From the NCBI GenBank assembly GCA_903820085.1, contig CAIJGA010000025.1, positions 1 to 64,000 on the forward strand: a stretch of DNA of 64,000 nt, in the 5' to 3' direction. Made by a program: the position numbers and the translations under genes. This document shows, in pieces, positions 7,289 through 15,795 of the stretch (position 1 is its first letter; each line of letters starts with the position of its first letter). Source of the DNA: an uncultured Chlorobiaceae bacterium. Its GTDB lineage: Bacteria > Bacteroidota > Chlorobiia > Chlorobiales > Chlorobiaceae. The notes beneath the pieces are model-generated. The model was given only the letters and a program-made list of their open reading frames with translations, was not told the origin of the DNA and did no database searches.

Positions 7289-9253
7289 CTATCTCCCTTT
7301 TCGAAGATCAAGTTGCTGAACCACTTTATACCCGGCTTCAGCATGGATCAGCTCAACCTGTTTCGAGACAAGCCGTTCATAATCCTGCTTCCATGGAACC
7401 AGTGAAAACTCTTTGGACCTCGGATCAAAGAGCTGAACGTAATGTTTGCCGCTCGCTTGCAGACCGGTATCGGTCAATGTCCCCCGGAACCGGTCACCCA
7501 ATTTCAGCTCCCTGAACTCTCCGCCATGCTGCTGTTTGATTTTTTCGGCCAGATCATGTTTTTCAAGCTTGTCAAGATGTTTTGCCCTGGCAGGATCGAG
7601 AGGGTCGATGCCAAGCTCCTGCAGAAAAAGAGCCCGTCGCCGGACGGCATCGTTCAGCTCTTTGCCGAACCCCTGTTTAGCAAATTCCGGGTTATCGGGT
7701 TTTGCGGTAAACCGGTCGATCCACATCCTGCCCCGGTAGTTTTCCTGTTCAGGTAACCGGAGCAGAGACTGACGCTCTATTTTCTGTTGCAAGGCGGGAT
7801 TGGCTGCGTCCCTTTCTTTCAGTGTTGAGATGAGATCATCCGGAACTCTCCAGGAGCCATCAGGAAGCTGCCTGACCAGACCAAATCGCTGCAGCCGCTG
7901 CAACCGTCGTTCATGGGCTTCGACATACGCCTTACGATGCAGCCTGCCTCCTCCTTCAACCTCAACCATCTCTTCCTGAATTTCTTTCAGGTGCTGTTGC
8001 CGCTCATAGATGCCCCCATGTTTCGCTGCATGGCTGGCAATGGCAAGATCAGCCTTTTTCAGCCACTCTTCTTTTTCGGCTGAAACCGTGACGATATCAC
8101 CCACCCCATACTTTCCGGGATCGCTGCTTTTACCGAGATTGACATACCATGCATTTCCCTGCGGAGTTTCAACCACGATGTAGTATCGGTCATGCCAATC
8201 ATCGGACACTCCTTTGACGACCAGCTTGCCTTCAATCCGCTGCGCATCCGGTTGAGGATCATACATCCTGTACTTTCCGGGATTGCCACCGACACTCTGG
8301 TGCATATCCCTGAAGATTTCGTTCCGCCTTGCAATCTCTTGCAGCTTCTGTTCCCATCCTTCGGTCATCGACCACTGCCGGACTCCTGTATTTTCAGCAA
8401 GACCGAATGACTCAAGAGACTTCAAACGCCGGGAGAGCAGGCGTTGCTGAAACAGCTCCCCTTTTTCGACCGGACACTGACCAAGTTCCACCATACCATT
8501 TCGTTCAATGGCAGCGATAGATCGGTCAAGAGAGGTAAGCCTTGCCGGTGATACCTCTTTGGTTCTCTGCTGCTGGATTTCCATCTCTGAACGCATACCC
8601 AGTTCTCTGGTGGCAATTTCACTCGCCCGGTTGCGTATACCGTTCGAGATATAATCAGGGTTGATTCTCAGCTCATTGCCCTCACTGTCTACCCCTCTGA
8701 CGATGATATGGACATGAGGGTTATCGGTATTGTAGTGATTCACGGCACCCCAGTCGATCTTCCGGTCAAGATCGGACTCCATCTGGCTGACCAGTTTCCG
8801 GGTAAACTCATCGAGGTCAAGATCATCGGCATTTTCCGGAGAAACAATAAAGCGGAACTGATGCGGCTCACCCTCGATCTCTCTCTGGAAACTGTTCCGG
8901 TCAAAGCGGTTTTCATCACCATAGAGCTTGCCGGCAGTTCCATCCTTTTCAACACCTCCCCGCTCGACATACTGGACGTGCAGCATTGCGGCCCTTTTGC
9001 CCGCCGCAGTCATCTGTACGATTCTTGCTTTTACGACGACCCTGCGTGCATAATGACCGGTACTTTTTACATGGCTCGGCCCAGCTCCACGGTTTCTGTG
9101 GCCGCCCCGCAATGAACGGGTTGCTGTTTTTTTTGCCGACGTTTTTTTACTGAGCTGATCCAGAAAAGAGCGCTTCATGACGGGCGCCTTTTCGACCTTT
9201 GATTTCCCGCCTAACCGGGGCCGAAAAATCGGCAGTTCTTCAGATGACTTCAT
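7289..9253 (-). CDS. Relaxase, RlxS/VirD2-like with DUF3363-type C-terminus
   Basis: This 654-residue protein nicks the transfer origin and leads the strand into the recipient. The metal-binding motif NPHVHIIVRG (178 to 187, His180 and His182) is the histidine motif of MOBP-type relaxases, and HQFRFIVSPE (131 to 140) is the strand before it. A Lys/Arg-rich N-terminus (1 to 75) precedes the catalytic domain, with Tyr68 in GHYARR a possible nucleophile (inference). The long C-terminal half matches the DUF3363 region of Tn4371/RP4-like relaxases. CGGAG precedes the ATG at 9253. It is followed at 4 bases by traG. The transfer origin is not identified; 9254 to 9487 is the best place to look. Confidence 0.9.
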   Translation of the reverse strand: MKSSEELPIFRPRLGGKSKVEKAPVMKRSFLDQLSKKTSAKKTATRSLRGGHRNRGAGPSHVKSTGHYARRVVVKARIVQMTAAGKRAAMLHVQYVERGGVEKDGTAGKLYGDENRFDRNSFQREIEGEPHQFRFIVSPENADDLDLDEFTRKLVSQMESDLDRKIDWGAVNHYNTDNPHVHIIVRGVDSEGNELRINPDYISNGIRNRASEIATRELGMRSEMEIQQQRTKEVSPARLTSLDRSIAAIERNGMVELGQCPVEKGELFQQRLLSRRLKSLESFGLAENTGVRQWSMTEGWEQKLQEIARRNEIFRDMHQSVGGNPGKYRMYDPQPDAQRIEGKLVVKGVSDDWHDRYYIVVETPQGNAWYVNLGKSSDPGKYGVGDIVTVSAEKEEWLKKADLAIASHAAKHGGIYERQQHLKEIQEEMVEVEGGGRLHRKAYVEAHERRLQRLQRFGLVRQLPDGSWRVPDDLISTLKERDAANPALQQKIERQSLLRLPEQENYRGRMWIDRFTAKPDNPEFAKQGFGKELNDAVRRRALFLQELGIDPLDPARAKHLDKLEKHDLAEKIKQQHGGEFRELKLGDRFRGTLTDTGLQASGKHYVQLFDPRSKEFSLVPWKQDYERLVSKQVELIHAEAGYKVVQQLDLRKGR

Positions 9254-9487
9254 TGCTCCGGATCGTTAAGATTTTTACCCCTGACGCTACTCGAAAACGG
9301 CTCCTGATAGCTGTTTCGAGGTATGTTAACCGAATGTCACCATGCTAACACACCGTGTTAACCCTTTAATCCATTGCGTAACAATGCCTTGAAAGGCTAT
9401 TGTTAGCATTGGTTTATCTTGCACTACAACTGTTCACACACTCTCTTTCTCCCAAACCTCTTGATCAACGGGAAGCATGGACCTCTT
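9254..9487. promoter_or_regulatory. Relaxase upstream region with TAAC/GTTA operator-like repeats
   Basis: TAACACACCGTGTTA at 9346 to 9360 is a perfect 6-base palindrome with a 3-base centre, and further GTTAAC or GTTAG half-sites sit at about 9325, 9357 and 9402. An inverted repeat AACAATGCCTT/AAGGCTATTGTT spans about 9380 to 9404. Together they could form an operator, an oriT hairpin or both, in front of the relaxase gene. No T-run follows the hairpin on the minus strand, so a terminator is less likely. Confidence 0.4.
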
Positions 9488-9997
9488 TCAGAAAAGCCAC
9501 AAAGGAACTGCAATGCCAAGAACGGAACTCTCCTGAATCGAGCCATAGTACCGTGAATCAAAGCTGTTCGCCATACCTTCGATCCCTACCAGAAACCCCG
9601 ACTGCACCACCCCGCAAGCGACGTATTCAGGTAATTTCCTGCCCACTTTATCGCACTTCTGTATTCCTCCAAAGTCATGACCTGCTACCTTGAATCGTCC
9701 GAATCTGGTGCATACAAAGTCACCCCTGCGGCCGATAAGAGGCTTCACCAGAAATCCATTGTCACAAAGCCAGTGCCGATCCTTTACCATCTGCCTGAAC
9801 TCTTCAGGAACCTTGAAAACAAGTAGATCGCCACGATGGTAAAACGGCTTTTTCTCAATCCGGTAAAACCCTTTCGGCATGCTGTCTGTATAGTTATACA
9901 CGAACCAAACTGCGGGAAACAACCGGCCTCCCAGTGCAAGCGATGCGATGAGGATTGCGGCACCGATCAAAGGGAAAAATCGCCGATAGTTCTGCAT
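9488..9997 (-). CDS. traF: TraF-type conjugal transfer peptidase (S26 family)
   Basis: The 169-residue protein is a signal-peptidase-like serine protease of the kind that matures the conjugative pilin in RP4 and Tn4371. It has an N-terminal membrane segment (8 to 28), the catalytic serine in TDSMPKG (about residues 37 to 43), and the catalytic lysine in VKPLIGRRGD (about 83 to 92). The final HYDG-like block is the YYGSI region near the end. It overlaps the preceding 149-residue protein by about 30 bases. Its presence without a visible pilin gene suggests that the element descends from a complete conjugative one. Confidence 0.85.
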   Translation of the reverse strand: MQNYRRFFPLIGAAILIASLALGGRLFPAVWFVYNYTDSMPKGFYRIEKKPFYHRGDLLVFKVPEEFRQMVKDRHWLCDNGFLVKPLIGRRGDFVCTRFGRFKVAGHDFGGIQKCDKVGRKLPEYVACGVVQSGFLVGIEGMANSFDSRYYGSIQESSVLGIAVPLWLF

Positions 9998-10416
9998 TTC
10001 AGCACCAGTGCGTTTATCTCCTGATTGCTCATATTCCAGCTTGCAAGCAGTGCATGAAACCGGCAGAAAAACATATCCGGCAACTCCTGCAACGGCACAT
10101 TTTTCCTCCGCAGATAATGAACCAGCCGAAACAGTTTTCGGACGTTTCCCCTAGATCGCGCCTCGACCAGAAGCGTTACCGATGGATAAACTCCAGCCAC
10201 TTTTTCAGAACCATTTTCTTCACCTGTTCTGAAGAGGTACGCTCGGGTTTTTCGATGCTGCACCGTCATGTATCCGACAAGCGTTCCCGCTGAAAAAAGA
10301 GCAATATCTCCCTGCTGGCCCTGTATGGTGGAAACCGGTGAACCGAAAAAAACCGAGCAGAGAAGTTCGGCTTGGTTTCTCAGTTGAACAGCGGTAAATG
10401 TTTGATCCGGAGTCAT
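9967..10416 (-). CDS. Unknown 149-residue element protein
   Basis: I do not recognise this protein. The ATG at 10416 is chosen because GGCAGGAAGGA lies just upstream; an in-frame ATG at 10434 would add six residues. It has an N-terminal part rich in small and hydrophobic residues (about 20 to 60) and a basic, helical C-terminal half with a Leu-rich HYLRRKNVPLQELPD segment. Its end overlaps the start of traF, so it belongs to the transfer operon between the partition and TraF genes. A role in transfer or replication is inferred from position only. Confidence 0.6.
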   Translation of the reverse strand: MTPDQTFTAVQLRNQAELLCSVFFGSPVSTIQGQQGDIALFSAGTLVGYMTVQHRKTRAYLFRTGEENGSEKVAGVYPSVTLLVEARSRGNVRKLFRLVHYLRRKNVPLQELPDMFFCRFHALLASWNMSNQEINALVLKCRTIGDFSL

Positions 10417-10430
10417 GTTCCTTCCTGCCG

Positions 10431-10703
10431 TCACCGGGCAATCCGGGATTTATTGTGTTTAGAAAAAAAGTCGTTCAACGCTTCTTCTGTCATGGATTGT
10501 ATGGTCATTCCCTCCTGGAGTCCGATCATCTTCAATTGCTTGATGACATCCGGTTCAAACCAAACGGTCATCGGTTTTTTCCCTGCTCTACAAGGCGAAA
10601 CGTATCGGGAAACCGGGTTGAAGACGGTAACATGTTCATCAGCTTTTGCAGGTTTCAAATCCTCCTTTCGGAGTGCATCGACAAGACTTCCTTGTTTGCT
10701 CAT
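10431..10703 (-). CDS. Ribbon-helix-helix protein, likely ParA partner
   Basis: The 90-residue protein has a disordered, charged N-terminus and a C-terminal half (about 43 to 85) starting KPMTVWFEPDVIKQLKMIGL, the usual form of a ribbon-helix-helix DNA-binding domain. It starts 19 bases after the ParA stop with GAGGGAGA in front of its ATG at 10703. Such small proteins beside ParA bind centromere sites and regulate the operon. The frame is open further upstream across parA, but the ribosome site and spacing favour this start. Confidence 0.7.
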   Translation of the reverse strand: MSKQGSLVDALRKEDLKPAKADEHVTVFNPVSRYVSPCRAGKKPMTVWFEPDVIKQLKMIGLQEGMTIQSMTEEALNDFFSKHNKSRIAR

Positions 10704-10722
10704 GGAAGAATCTCCCTCTTGA

Positions 10723-11346
10723 TCAGTTGATTCCGAGACGGCTGCACAGCCATCGGAAAACAGCGAGAATTTCTTCGGCTGCTTTCGATGCCTGTTCGTA
10801 TTCCAGAACCGATAACCCAACGGTAAGCGAGTGGACAAAAGCAGCTCTCTGCCCCAGCGTATCAGGCGCCATATCGACACCGTAACCTGTAATGGCAGTT
10901 GATGCTTCGGCGGCCAGAACACTTCTCGATGGTACGCCATTAAGCACAACAACAGCCGGGGTCTGCGCCAGAGAAGCCAGATCGACTGACGTTACTATCG
11001 CTCTCAAATCAAAAACCGATGGCCGACAGGGAATAAGCACAAGATCAGCAGCTCTTGCGGCAGATAATGCTACCGTTTCGGAATGAGGCGCCGTATCAAG
11101 AATGACCAGACCGGCACCGTTTTCTCGGGCTGTTTGAAGGATATACGGCAGCCTCGACGAGTGGGATGAAATAACGACAGGGCTCTCTTTCCGGCGGATA
11201 TCATGCCAGCACTTGGCACTGGATTGAGGGTCCAGATCGACAATTGCACAGTGCAATCCCCTCTGTTCTGCAGCAATGGCCAGATTGACGGCAATCGTTG
11301 TTTTTCCTGCCCCGCCCTTCTGGGAGACAACAGCTATTGTTTTCAT
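10723..11346 (-). CDS. parA: ParA-family partition ATPase
   Basis: The protein of about 207 residues opens with KTIAVVSQKGGAGKTT, the deviant Walker A of ParA/MinD ATPases, followed by the Walker A' IVDLDPQSSA and Walker B LVILDTAPH. ParA proteins of this size (ParA Ib type, without an N-terminal HTH) segregate or maintain mobile elements with a ribbon-helix-helix partner, which is the next gene. The ATG at 11346 is preferred because the homology begins at once; an upstream in-frame start at 11385 would add 13 poorly conserved residues. Tn4371-family elements carry a comparable parA near the start of the transfer block. Confidence 0.9.
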   Translation of the reverse strand: MKTIAVVSQKGGAGKTTIAVNLAIAAEQRGLHCAIVDLDPQSSAKCWHDIRRKESPVVISSHSSRLPYILQTARENGAGLVILDTAPHSETVALSAARAADLVLIPCRPSVFDLRAIVTSVDLASLAQTPAVVVLNGVPSRSVLAAEASTAITGYGVDMAPDTLGQRAAFVHSLTVGLSVLEYEQASKAAEEILAVFRWLCSRLGIN

Positions 11347-11428
11347 TTTCTCGGCTTTGATTTCACTCCTTGAAGCACTCTGCAAATCTGCGTCAATACC
11401 TACTGACAGCGATAAAAATGATTCATCA

Positions 11429-11773
11429 TTATTTCATCCGGTATACTGATTTTCGCTTGACAAGTTTGTTGATGACCTCCTTTTCCCTCTCGTAATTGGA
11501 GCGCACCCTGCTCTGATCGAGCCACTCTTTCAACTTGATTTCAGAGAAGTAGAGCCTCTTTGTTTTTTTCATGTAGGGAATCTTGTTGCGCTGAACCAGA
11601 CTATAGATCGTAGGGATTGCAAGACGCAGATACTCGGCGGCTTCAGAAACCGTGAGAAGCTTGTCCGGCTTTTCGGATTGTAACGCTCTGGTTATTTCCT
11701 GACGTATGATGATGGGGAGAGCATCGATCAAATCATCAATCGACTTAAACCTTGGGTTTTCATCATGTCCCAT
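11429..11773 (-). CDS. Excisionase-family helix-turn-helix protein
   Basis: The 114-residue protein contains LLTVSEAAEYLRLAIPTIYSLVQRNKIPYMK, the winged-helix motif of the MerR/excisionase (DNA-binding domain, excisionase family) group used by Bacteroidota elements to direct excision. It is preceded by an acidic helix and followed by a basic tail. The ATG at 11773 (MGHDEN) gives the compact form; an in-frame start at 11818 would add 15 residues but falls against the terminator of the preceding gene. It lies between the integrase block and parA, the expected place for a directionality factor. Confidence 0.8.
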   Translation of the reverse strand: MGHDENPRFKSIDDLIDALPIIIRQEITRALQSEKPDKLLTVSEAAEYLRLAIPTIYSLVQRNKIPYMKKTKRLYFSEIKLKEWLDQSRVRSNYEREKEVINKLVKRKSVYRMK

Positions 11774-11825
11774 CGCTGATTCCTTTAAAGATTCTTGAGA
11801 GCAACGATGGAAAATCATCTAAAAA

Positions 11826-11862
11826 AATAACCCCGTTCAACCTCCAGAGGGTAAAACGGGGT
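11826..11862 (-). terminator. Rho-independent terminator after the RteC-like gene
   Basis: Transcribed leftward, ACCCCGTT and AACGGGGT pair around a 16-base loop and are followed by TTATTTTTTT. It separates the integrase/RteC-like transcript from the excisionase gene. Confidence 0.8.
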
Positions 11863-11995
11863 ACGGTTTATTATGGGTTTTCTGTCAGAAGAGCAGGAAG
11901 GGGTTGCTGCTGAATGATGCGCAGGATGCGGGGTATCTACCGGCAAGCTCTTCGGCTCTTCCGGAATGACGTGAAAGGATGACGCTTGTTTTTCT

Positions 11996-12970
11996 TTACC
12001 AGCTTCTTTTGACTGCTGAATGAGTTTTGAACGGCAGCCATTCGAAAAGACAAATCCGGCTTCGGGATGAAGGCTCACCCTTTGCTTTCGTGAGAATATC
12101 CCAGACTGAATTCAGGCTCAACTCCGATTCTCCCCTTTTCGAACGGTACTTGAAGTTGTGGCAAAGCCAGTTACGAAGATGTGTCTGTGAATCGGTGATC
12201 TTTCGATGATAATGGAGGCGCCGGAAAACCTCGACCAATCTGTTCTGGTTTCCCATGAAGAGAAGTTTGCGGTCTGACTCATTACCCTGCAGCAGCAACA
12301 GCAAATCTTCCTGGTCCCGGGTGTCGAAAAATTTACTGAGGTCATTATACAACTCATCAAGCTGTTCAGTGGAGAGATGAATCTTCAAGACTGACACGTC
12401 ATGAACCGGAACCGTTTTTGCCCGGACAAGGATTGGGCGAGCCGCCTCGATGTTTCGAGTGATGAGGGTGTTGTACTCCGGATACAACAACTGAATTCTC
12501 TCTGAAAATTTTGACGATGGAGTTCCTGAACGAAGCCCTATCTCCTGGAACAAAAAGCCGAGCGCACGCTCAAGGGTCACAAAAACGCCCTGATAGGTTT
12601 CATAACCATCATCAGTGTCGTTGATGAATTCAGCGTTGTAGAGTTCGGATACCTTTTGTTCGGCGGTCTTGCCAATCAGCATTCTGAAATGCTGCATCTC
12701 CCGGCCCCGGTATTCGAGAGGGATAAATTCGTGGCCATATTGCGCTTTCTGAAACAATTTCCCGGCTTCAGCATCGACCTCTCTCATCTTCTTCAAAATA
12801 AAGGTAATCATGCCATACAGCTCACAGGAAAAAAGACGGGCGATAAAAGGAGGTTCACTCTCCGGATCATTGCGATCCTGCTCGCAAAGCAAAAACAGAT
12901 CGGACGAGCGAACAATGTGATGACCGATGTATTCCCATTTGTTTACGCCACTTTTGAAAGTCCCTGTCAT
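11996..12970 (-). CDS. Hypothetical protein, possibly RteC-like excision regulator
   Basis: The 324-residue protein starts 8 bases after the integrase stop and is co-transcribed with it. It has no signal or membrane segment. The C-terminal third (KLLFMGNQNRLVEVFRRL onward, ending with LSLNSVWDIL and a basic SSRSRI tail) resembles the end of RteC proteins, which control excision of Bacteroides conjugative transposons such as CTnDOT; the resemblance is by eye and weak in the N-terminal part. Position directly behind the integrase supports a role in regulating integration or excision. Alternative: an unrelated element-specific protein. Confidence 0.55.
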   Translation of the reverse strand: MTGTFKSGVNKWEYIGHHIVRSSDLFLLCEQDRNDPESEPPFIARLFSCELYGMITFILKKMREVDAEAGKLFQKAQYGHEFIPLEYRGREMQHFRMLIGKTAEQKVSELYNAEFINDTDDGYETYQGVFVTLERALGFLFQEIGLRSGTPSSKFSERIQLLYPEYNTLITRNIEAARPILVRAKTVPVHDVSVLKIHLSTEQLDELYNDLSKFFDTRDQEDLLLLLQGNESDRKLLFMGNQNRLVEVFRRLHYHRKITDSQTHLRNWLCHNFKYRSKRGESELSLNSVWDILTKAKGEPSSRSRICLFEWLPFKTHSAVKRSW

Positions 12971-12977
12971 TTGTACC

Positions 12978-14135
12978 TTATGCCTCGATAGATGGCATCA
13001 TCGCAATGGTACTGCGTTTTGTGCGAGGATGAATTTTCGCGTATCTCATGGTGGTTTTTCGATCCCGATGACCAAGAATATCGCCTACAGCGTCAAGGTC
13101 TGCTCCCGCGTTCAACAACATCGTTGCACCGGTATGCCTTGCCCAGTGGGGGGAGATGTCCTTGCATGCCCAACTGAAATGGTTGCGGATTTCATGCGAC
13201 AGTTCATGCCCATAAAGCTCGAAAGCACGCTGTGCCCAGACTTTCAACATGCCGCCATACCATTTTTTATGTCCCACATTGAATATCTTGTCGTCTGCGT
13301 TAAGTTCTCTCCCGAGCATCTTCTTTGCAAGCTCCCGAGCCTCCCGAAGATAGATCATACCCTGTTCAGAAACAGGAATAGACTCTATCCGCTGTTTTTT
13401 TGCCTGGCGGAAATAGACCTCGAAACCTCCGACGCCATCCGGACGTATATTTGACTCATTCATATTGACAAGGTCGCCGGAGCGAACAGGAACAAAGCAG
13501 TTGAACAGAAAAGCAGCTCTGCGCCCAAGATGCCGGTGGGGCGTTTTGGCCAGAAGCATTATTTCTTCAAAGTAAAGGTATTTTATTTCCCCTTCATGCT
13601 CAGATATCTGCGGAACCATCCTGTTAGGCTTATCGACAACATATCCTTCCTGTTCAGCTTTTGAAATGGCCTGCCGGATTTTGGTCGAATAGGTTCGAGC
13701 AGTATTCTGTGAATATGCGTTGAGAAGATAGCCCTGATAAGCCTCCAGCCACTGATGATTCAGATCACTGAATCTGATACCATCGGGAGCATATCGGGCC
13801 AGACTCTTAATGGCATCCTTCCAGTTTTGCCGGGTATTTTTATTCAACGTTTTATCGGCGAGCTGCCCGCAATAGGATAGGAAATCACCGCTCTCATACT
13901 CTGCCGGTGATATTTTCAAACCGGTGGACAATCCCTTCAGCTCAAGCTGGCGCTTGGCCATAACATCCTGACAAAATTGAATCGTCTGCCGGTAATTGGC
14001 CTTGTCTTTTGGATCTGCAACAATATCCAGGGGCTCATATGAGCGCTTCCCATCATGATAAATCTCAAGATAGAATGAATGGCAACCTGGCTGCTGCCTG
14101 CCAGTCATAACCCGATGTCTTAAAACAAGTCTCAT
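12978..14135 (-). CDS. Tyrosine recombinase/integrase of the element
   Basis: The 385-residue protein has an N-terminal arm-binding domain (1 to 65), a SAM-like core-binding domain (about 80 to 165) and a catalytic domain with Arg218 (PVRSGDL), Lys247, His330-x2-Arg333 (HWARH), His356 (LGHRD) and the nucleophile Tyr365 (MRYAKI). This is the form common in Bacteroidota and Chlorobiota elements (phage integrase SAM-like domain 5). It should integrate the element at the adjacent tRNA-Val. The gene lies 170 bases from the tRNA 3' end and points away from it. Repeats of the type ACGATAAAAACG at about 14,208 to 14,231 could be arm sites. Confidence 0.92.
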   Translation of the reverse strand: MRLVLRHRVMTGRQQPGCHSFYLEIYHDGKRSYEPLDIVADPKDKANYRQTIQFCQDVMAKRQLELKGLSTGLKISPAEYESGDFLSYCGQLADKTLNKNTRQNWKDAIKSLARYAPDGIRFSDLNHQWLEAYQGYLLNAYSQNTARTYSTKIRQAISKAEQEGYVVDKPNRMVPQISEHEGEIKYLYFEEIMLLAKTPHRHLGRRAAFLFNCFVPVRSGDLVNMNESNIRPDGVGGFEVYFRQAKKQRIESIPVSEQGMIYLREARELAKKMLGRELNADDKIFNVGHKKWYGGMLKVWAQRAFELYGHELSHEIRNHFSWACKDISPHWARHTGATMLLNAGADLDAVGDILGHRDRKTTMRYAKIHPRTKRSTIAMMPSIEA

Positions 14136-14261
14136 AATAGCCCCCAGGTTAGAGGTACATTTTCGCGTGGCAATGGCGTAACAAAAACAATATAAAAAAG
14201 GCTAAATAACGATCAAAAACGATAAAAACGAAGTGTTTTCGAGCGCTTCAAGGGGAAAAAG

Positions 14262-14300
14262 AAAAGCCTGTAAGTTGTTTACTTACAGGCTTTTATGTAG
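14262..14300 (-). terminator. Perfect 14-bp hairpin terminator just beyond tRNA-Val
   Basis: AAAAGCCTGTAAGT (14,262 to 14,275) and ACTTACAGGCTTTT (14,281 to 14,294) form a perfect stem with a five-base loop. Read leftward it ends in TTTTCTTTTT, giving a terminator ten bases from the tRNA 3' end. Whether it belongs to the chromosome or arrived with the element decides where the true right end of the element lies. Confidence 0.85.
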
Positions 14301-14304
14301 GATG

Positions 14305-14378
14305 TGGACGATAGAAGATTCGAACTTCCGACCTCTACAGTGTCAATGTAGCGCTCTAACCAACTGAGCTAATCGTCC
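14305..14378 (-). tRNA. tRNA-Val (anticodon GAC)
   Basis: The minus strand folds as a complete tRNA: acceptor GGACGAT/ATCGTCC with discriminator A, D-arm TAGCTCAGTTGGTTAGAGC, anticodon stem CTACA/TGTAG with loop TTGACAC giving GAC, and T-arm with GTTCGAATC. The CCA end is not encoded. The 3' end faces the integrase gene, making it the probable integration target. Confidence 0.95.
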
Positions 14379-14438
14379 TCTCTGAAAGGCTGTTAATATA
14401 GGCTTTCAATCATGAATAACAAAGCTTGAGATGCCCGG

Positions 14439-15755
14439 TTATGCAGTTTTTTTCTTTTTCCGCTCACCTGAGAAATATTCGGGAGCAGCATTGTTCTCAA
14501 TAGTGTCGGCTGTGATAACACATTTATGGACGTTTTTCATTGAGGGGATCTCGAACATGATGTCGATCATCACGTTTTCGAGCACTGAACGCAGGGCACG
14601 CGCCCCTGTTCCCCGTTCAATGGCAATCTTGACTACCTGGTCGAGTGCCTCTTCGGTAAACTCAAGTTCAACACCATCCATTTCAAACAGTTTCTTGTAC
14701 TGCTTGGTAATGGCATTTTTCGGTTCAACAAGAATGTTGCGCAGTGCTTTTTCATCAAGCATCTCAAGAGTTGAAATCACGGGAAGACGGCCGATGAATT
14801 CCGGGATAAGCCCGTATTCGTGCAGATCATCCTGCATGACCAGCTTGAGGATTTCCGGATCATAGCCGACATGAGTGGTTTTGACCTTTGCACCAAAGCC
14901 CATCGAAGATTTTGAGACCCTTTTGGCTATGAGCTTGTCGAGTCCTTCAAACGCTCCTCCGCAGATAAAGAGAATATTCTTGGTATTGATGTTGATCAGT
15001 TGCTGTTCAGGATGCTTGCGGCCTCCTTTTGGGGGAACGCCGACAACGGCCCCTTCAAGAATCTTCAGCAATGCCTGCTGCACTCCCTCGCCCGAAACGT
15101 CACGGGTAATGGAGACGTTTGCGGATTTGCGGGCAATTTTATCGATCTCGTCAACATAAATAATGCCGCGTTCGGTGCGTTCGAGATTAAAGTCGGCAGC
15201 ATGGAGCAGACGGGCAAGAATGGTTTCAACATCGTCACCGACATAGCCTGCTTCGGTCAGCGAGGTGGCGTCAACGATGGAAAAGGGTACTTCAAGCAGG
15301 TTGGCAAGCGTCTGGGCAAGAAGGGTTTTTCCTGTGCCTGTTGGGCCGATGAGGAGGATATTGCTTTTTTCTATGACAACTTCATCATCTTCCTGCTTCC
15401 GCTCCTGTGAGTCAATCCTTTTGTAATGGTTGTAAACCGCTACGGCAAGTGATTTTTTTGCTGAATCCTGCCCGACCACATACTGTCCAAGCGAATCCAT
15501 GATTGCTTTCGGGCTTACCAGACGGGGCTGAAACGGCTGCTCAGGAACCCTTGCGGCTGGCGGAACTGCGTTAACCTCTTTGCGCAGAATATCGAAAGAG
15601 GTTTTAATACAGCGATCGCATATAAAGGCTTTCGGGCCGGCAATCATGCTGTTTACCTCCTGGGCGCTTCTGCCGCAAAACGAACAGTAAACCTGGTCTG
15701 TCGTATCGTTACCGCTTTTTGTTTTACCTCTTCCCGGTTCTCGTTCTCTCGTCAT
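14439..15755 (-). CDS. clpX: ClpX, ATP-dependent Clp protease unfoldase
   Basis: The 438-residue AAA+ protein recognises, unfolds and feeds substrates to ClpP. The N-terminal zinc-binding domain has Cys24, Cys27, Cys46 and Cys49; Walker A is GPTGTGKT (137 to 144), Walker B is IIYVDEIDK, and the pore loop GYVGDDVE and sensor regions are intact. The final IGF-type loop for ClpP docking is not evident at a glance, although [12 protein letters not shown] lies in the expected region. Length matches the family. clpP is not adjacent. It lies 40 bases downstream of the DUF4404 gene on the same strand. Confidence 0.97.
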   Translation of the reverse strand: MTREREPGRGKTKSGNDTTDQVYCSFCGRSAQEVNSMIAGPKAFICDRCIKTSFDILRKEVNAVPPAARVPEQPFQPRLVSPKAIMDSLGQYVVGQDSAKKSLAVAVYNHYKRIDSQERKQEDDEVVIEKSNILLIGPTGTGKTLLAQTLANLLEVPFSIVDATSLTEAGYVGDDVETILARLLHAADFNLERTERGIIYVDEIDKIARKSANVSITRDVSGEGVQQALLKILEGAVVGVPPKGGRKHPEQQLININTKNILFICGGAFEGLDKLIAKRVSKSSMGFGAKVKTTHVGYDPEILKLVMQDDLHEYGLIPEFIGRLPVISTLEMLDEKALRNILVEPKNAITKQYKKLFEMDGVELEFTEEALDQVVKIAIERGTGARALRSVLENVMIDIMFEIPSMKNVHKCVITADTIENNAAPEYFSGERKKKKTA

Positions 15756-15795
15756 GAAACAATCACGCTTTCCGTCAAGTTAATAAGCTTGTAAT

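Larger units (their letters stand above)
1..14304. mobile_element. Integrated mobilizable element (left end outside window)
   Basis: This stretch carries a tyrosine integrase, an excisionase-type HTH protein, ParA, a TraF-type peptidase, a relaxase, a TraG/VirD4 coupling protein and a MobC-like protein, all on the minus strand, and ends beside the 3' end of a tRNA-Val gene, a common integration target. No VirB/Trb mating-pore genes are visible, so it is better read as a mobilizable element, or a conjugative element that lost its pore genes, than as a self-transmissible one. Cargo occupies 121 to 4572. No copy of the tRNA 3' end is seen further left, so the outer attachment site must lie outside the window. 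The right boundary is set by inference, not by a visible direct repeat. Confidence 0.8.

Noticed and set aside
6770-7405. Long open frame on the plus strand
   Set aside because: It lies antisense to the traG start and the relaxase end, both of which have clear motifs; its translation shows no recognisable domain.
11815-12078. 87-codon frame on the minus strand
   Set aside because: It overlaps the end of the RteC-like gene and runs through its terminator; the composition is that of a shadow frame.
1-14300. Second copy of the tRNA-Val 3' end (outer attachment site)
   Set aside because: No match to the T-arm or acceptor sequence was found by eye in this stretch; the outer end is probably outside the window.
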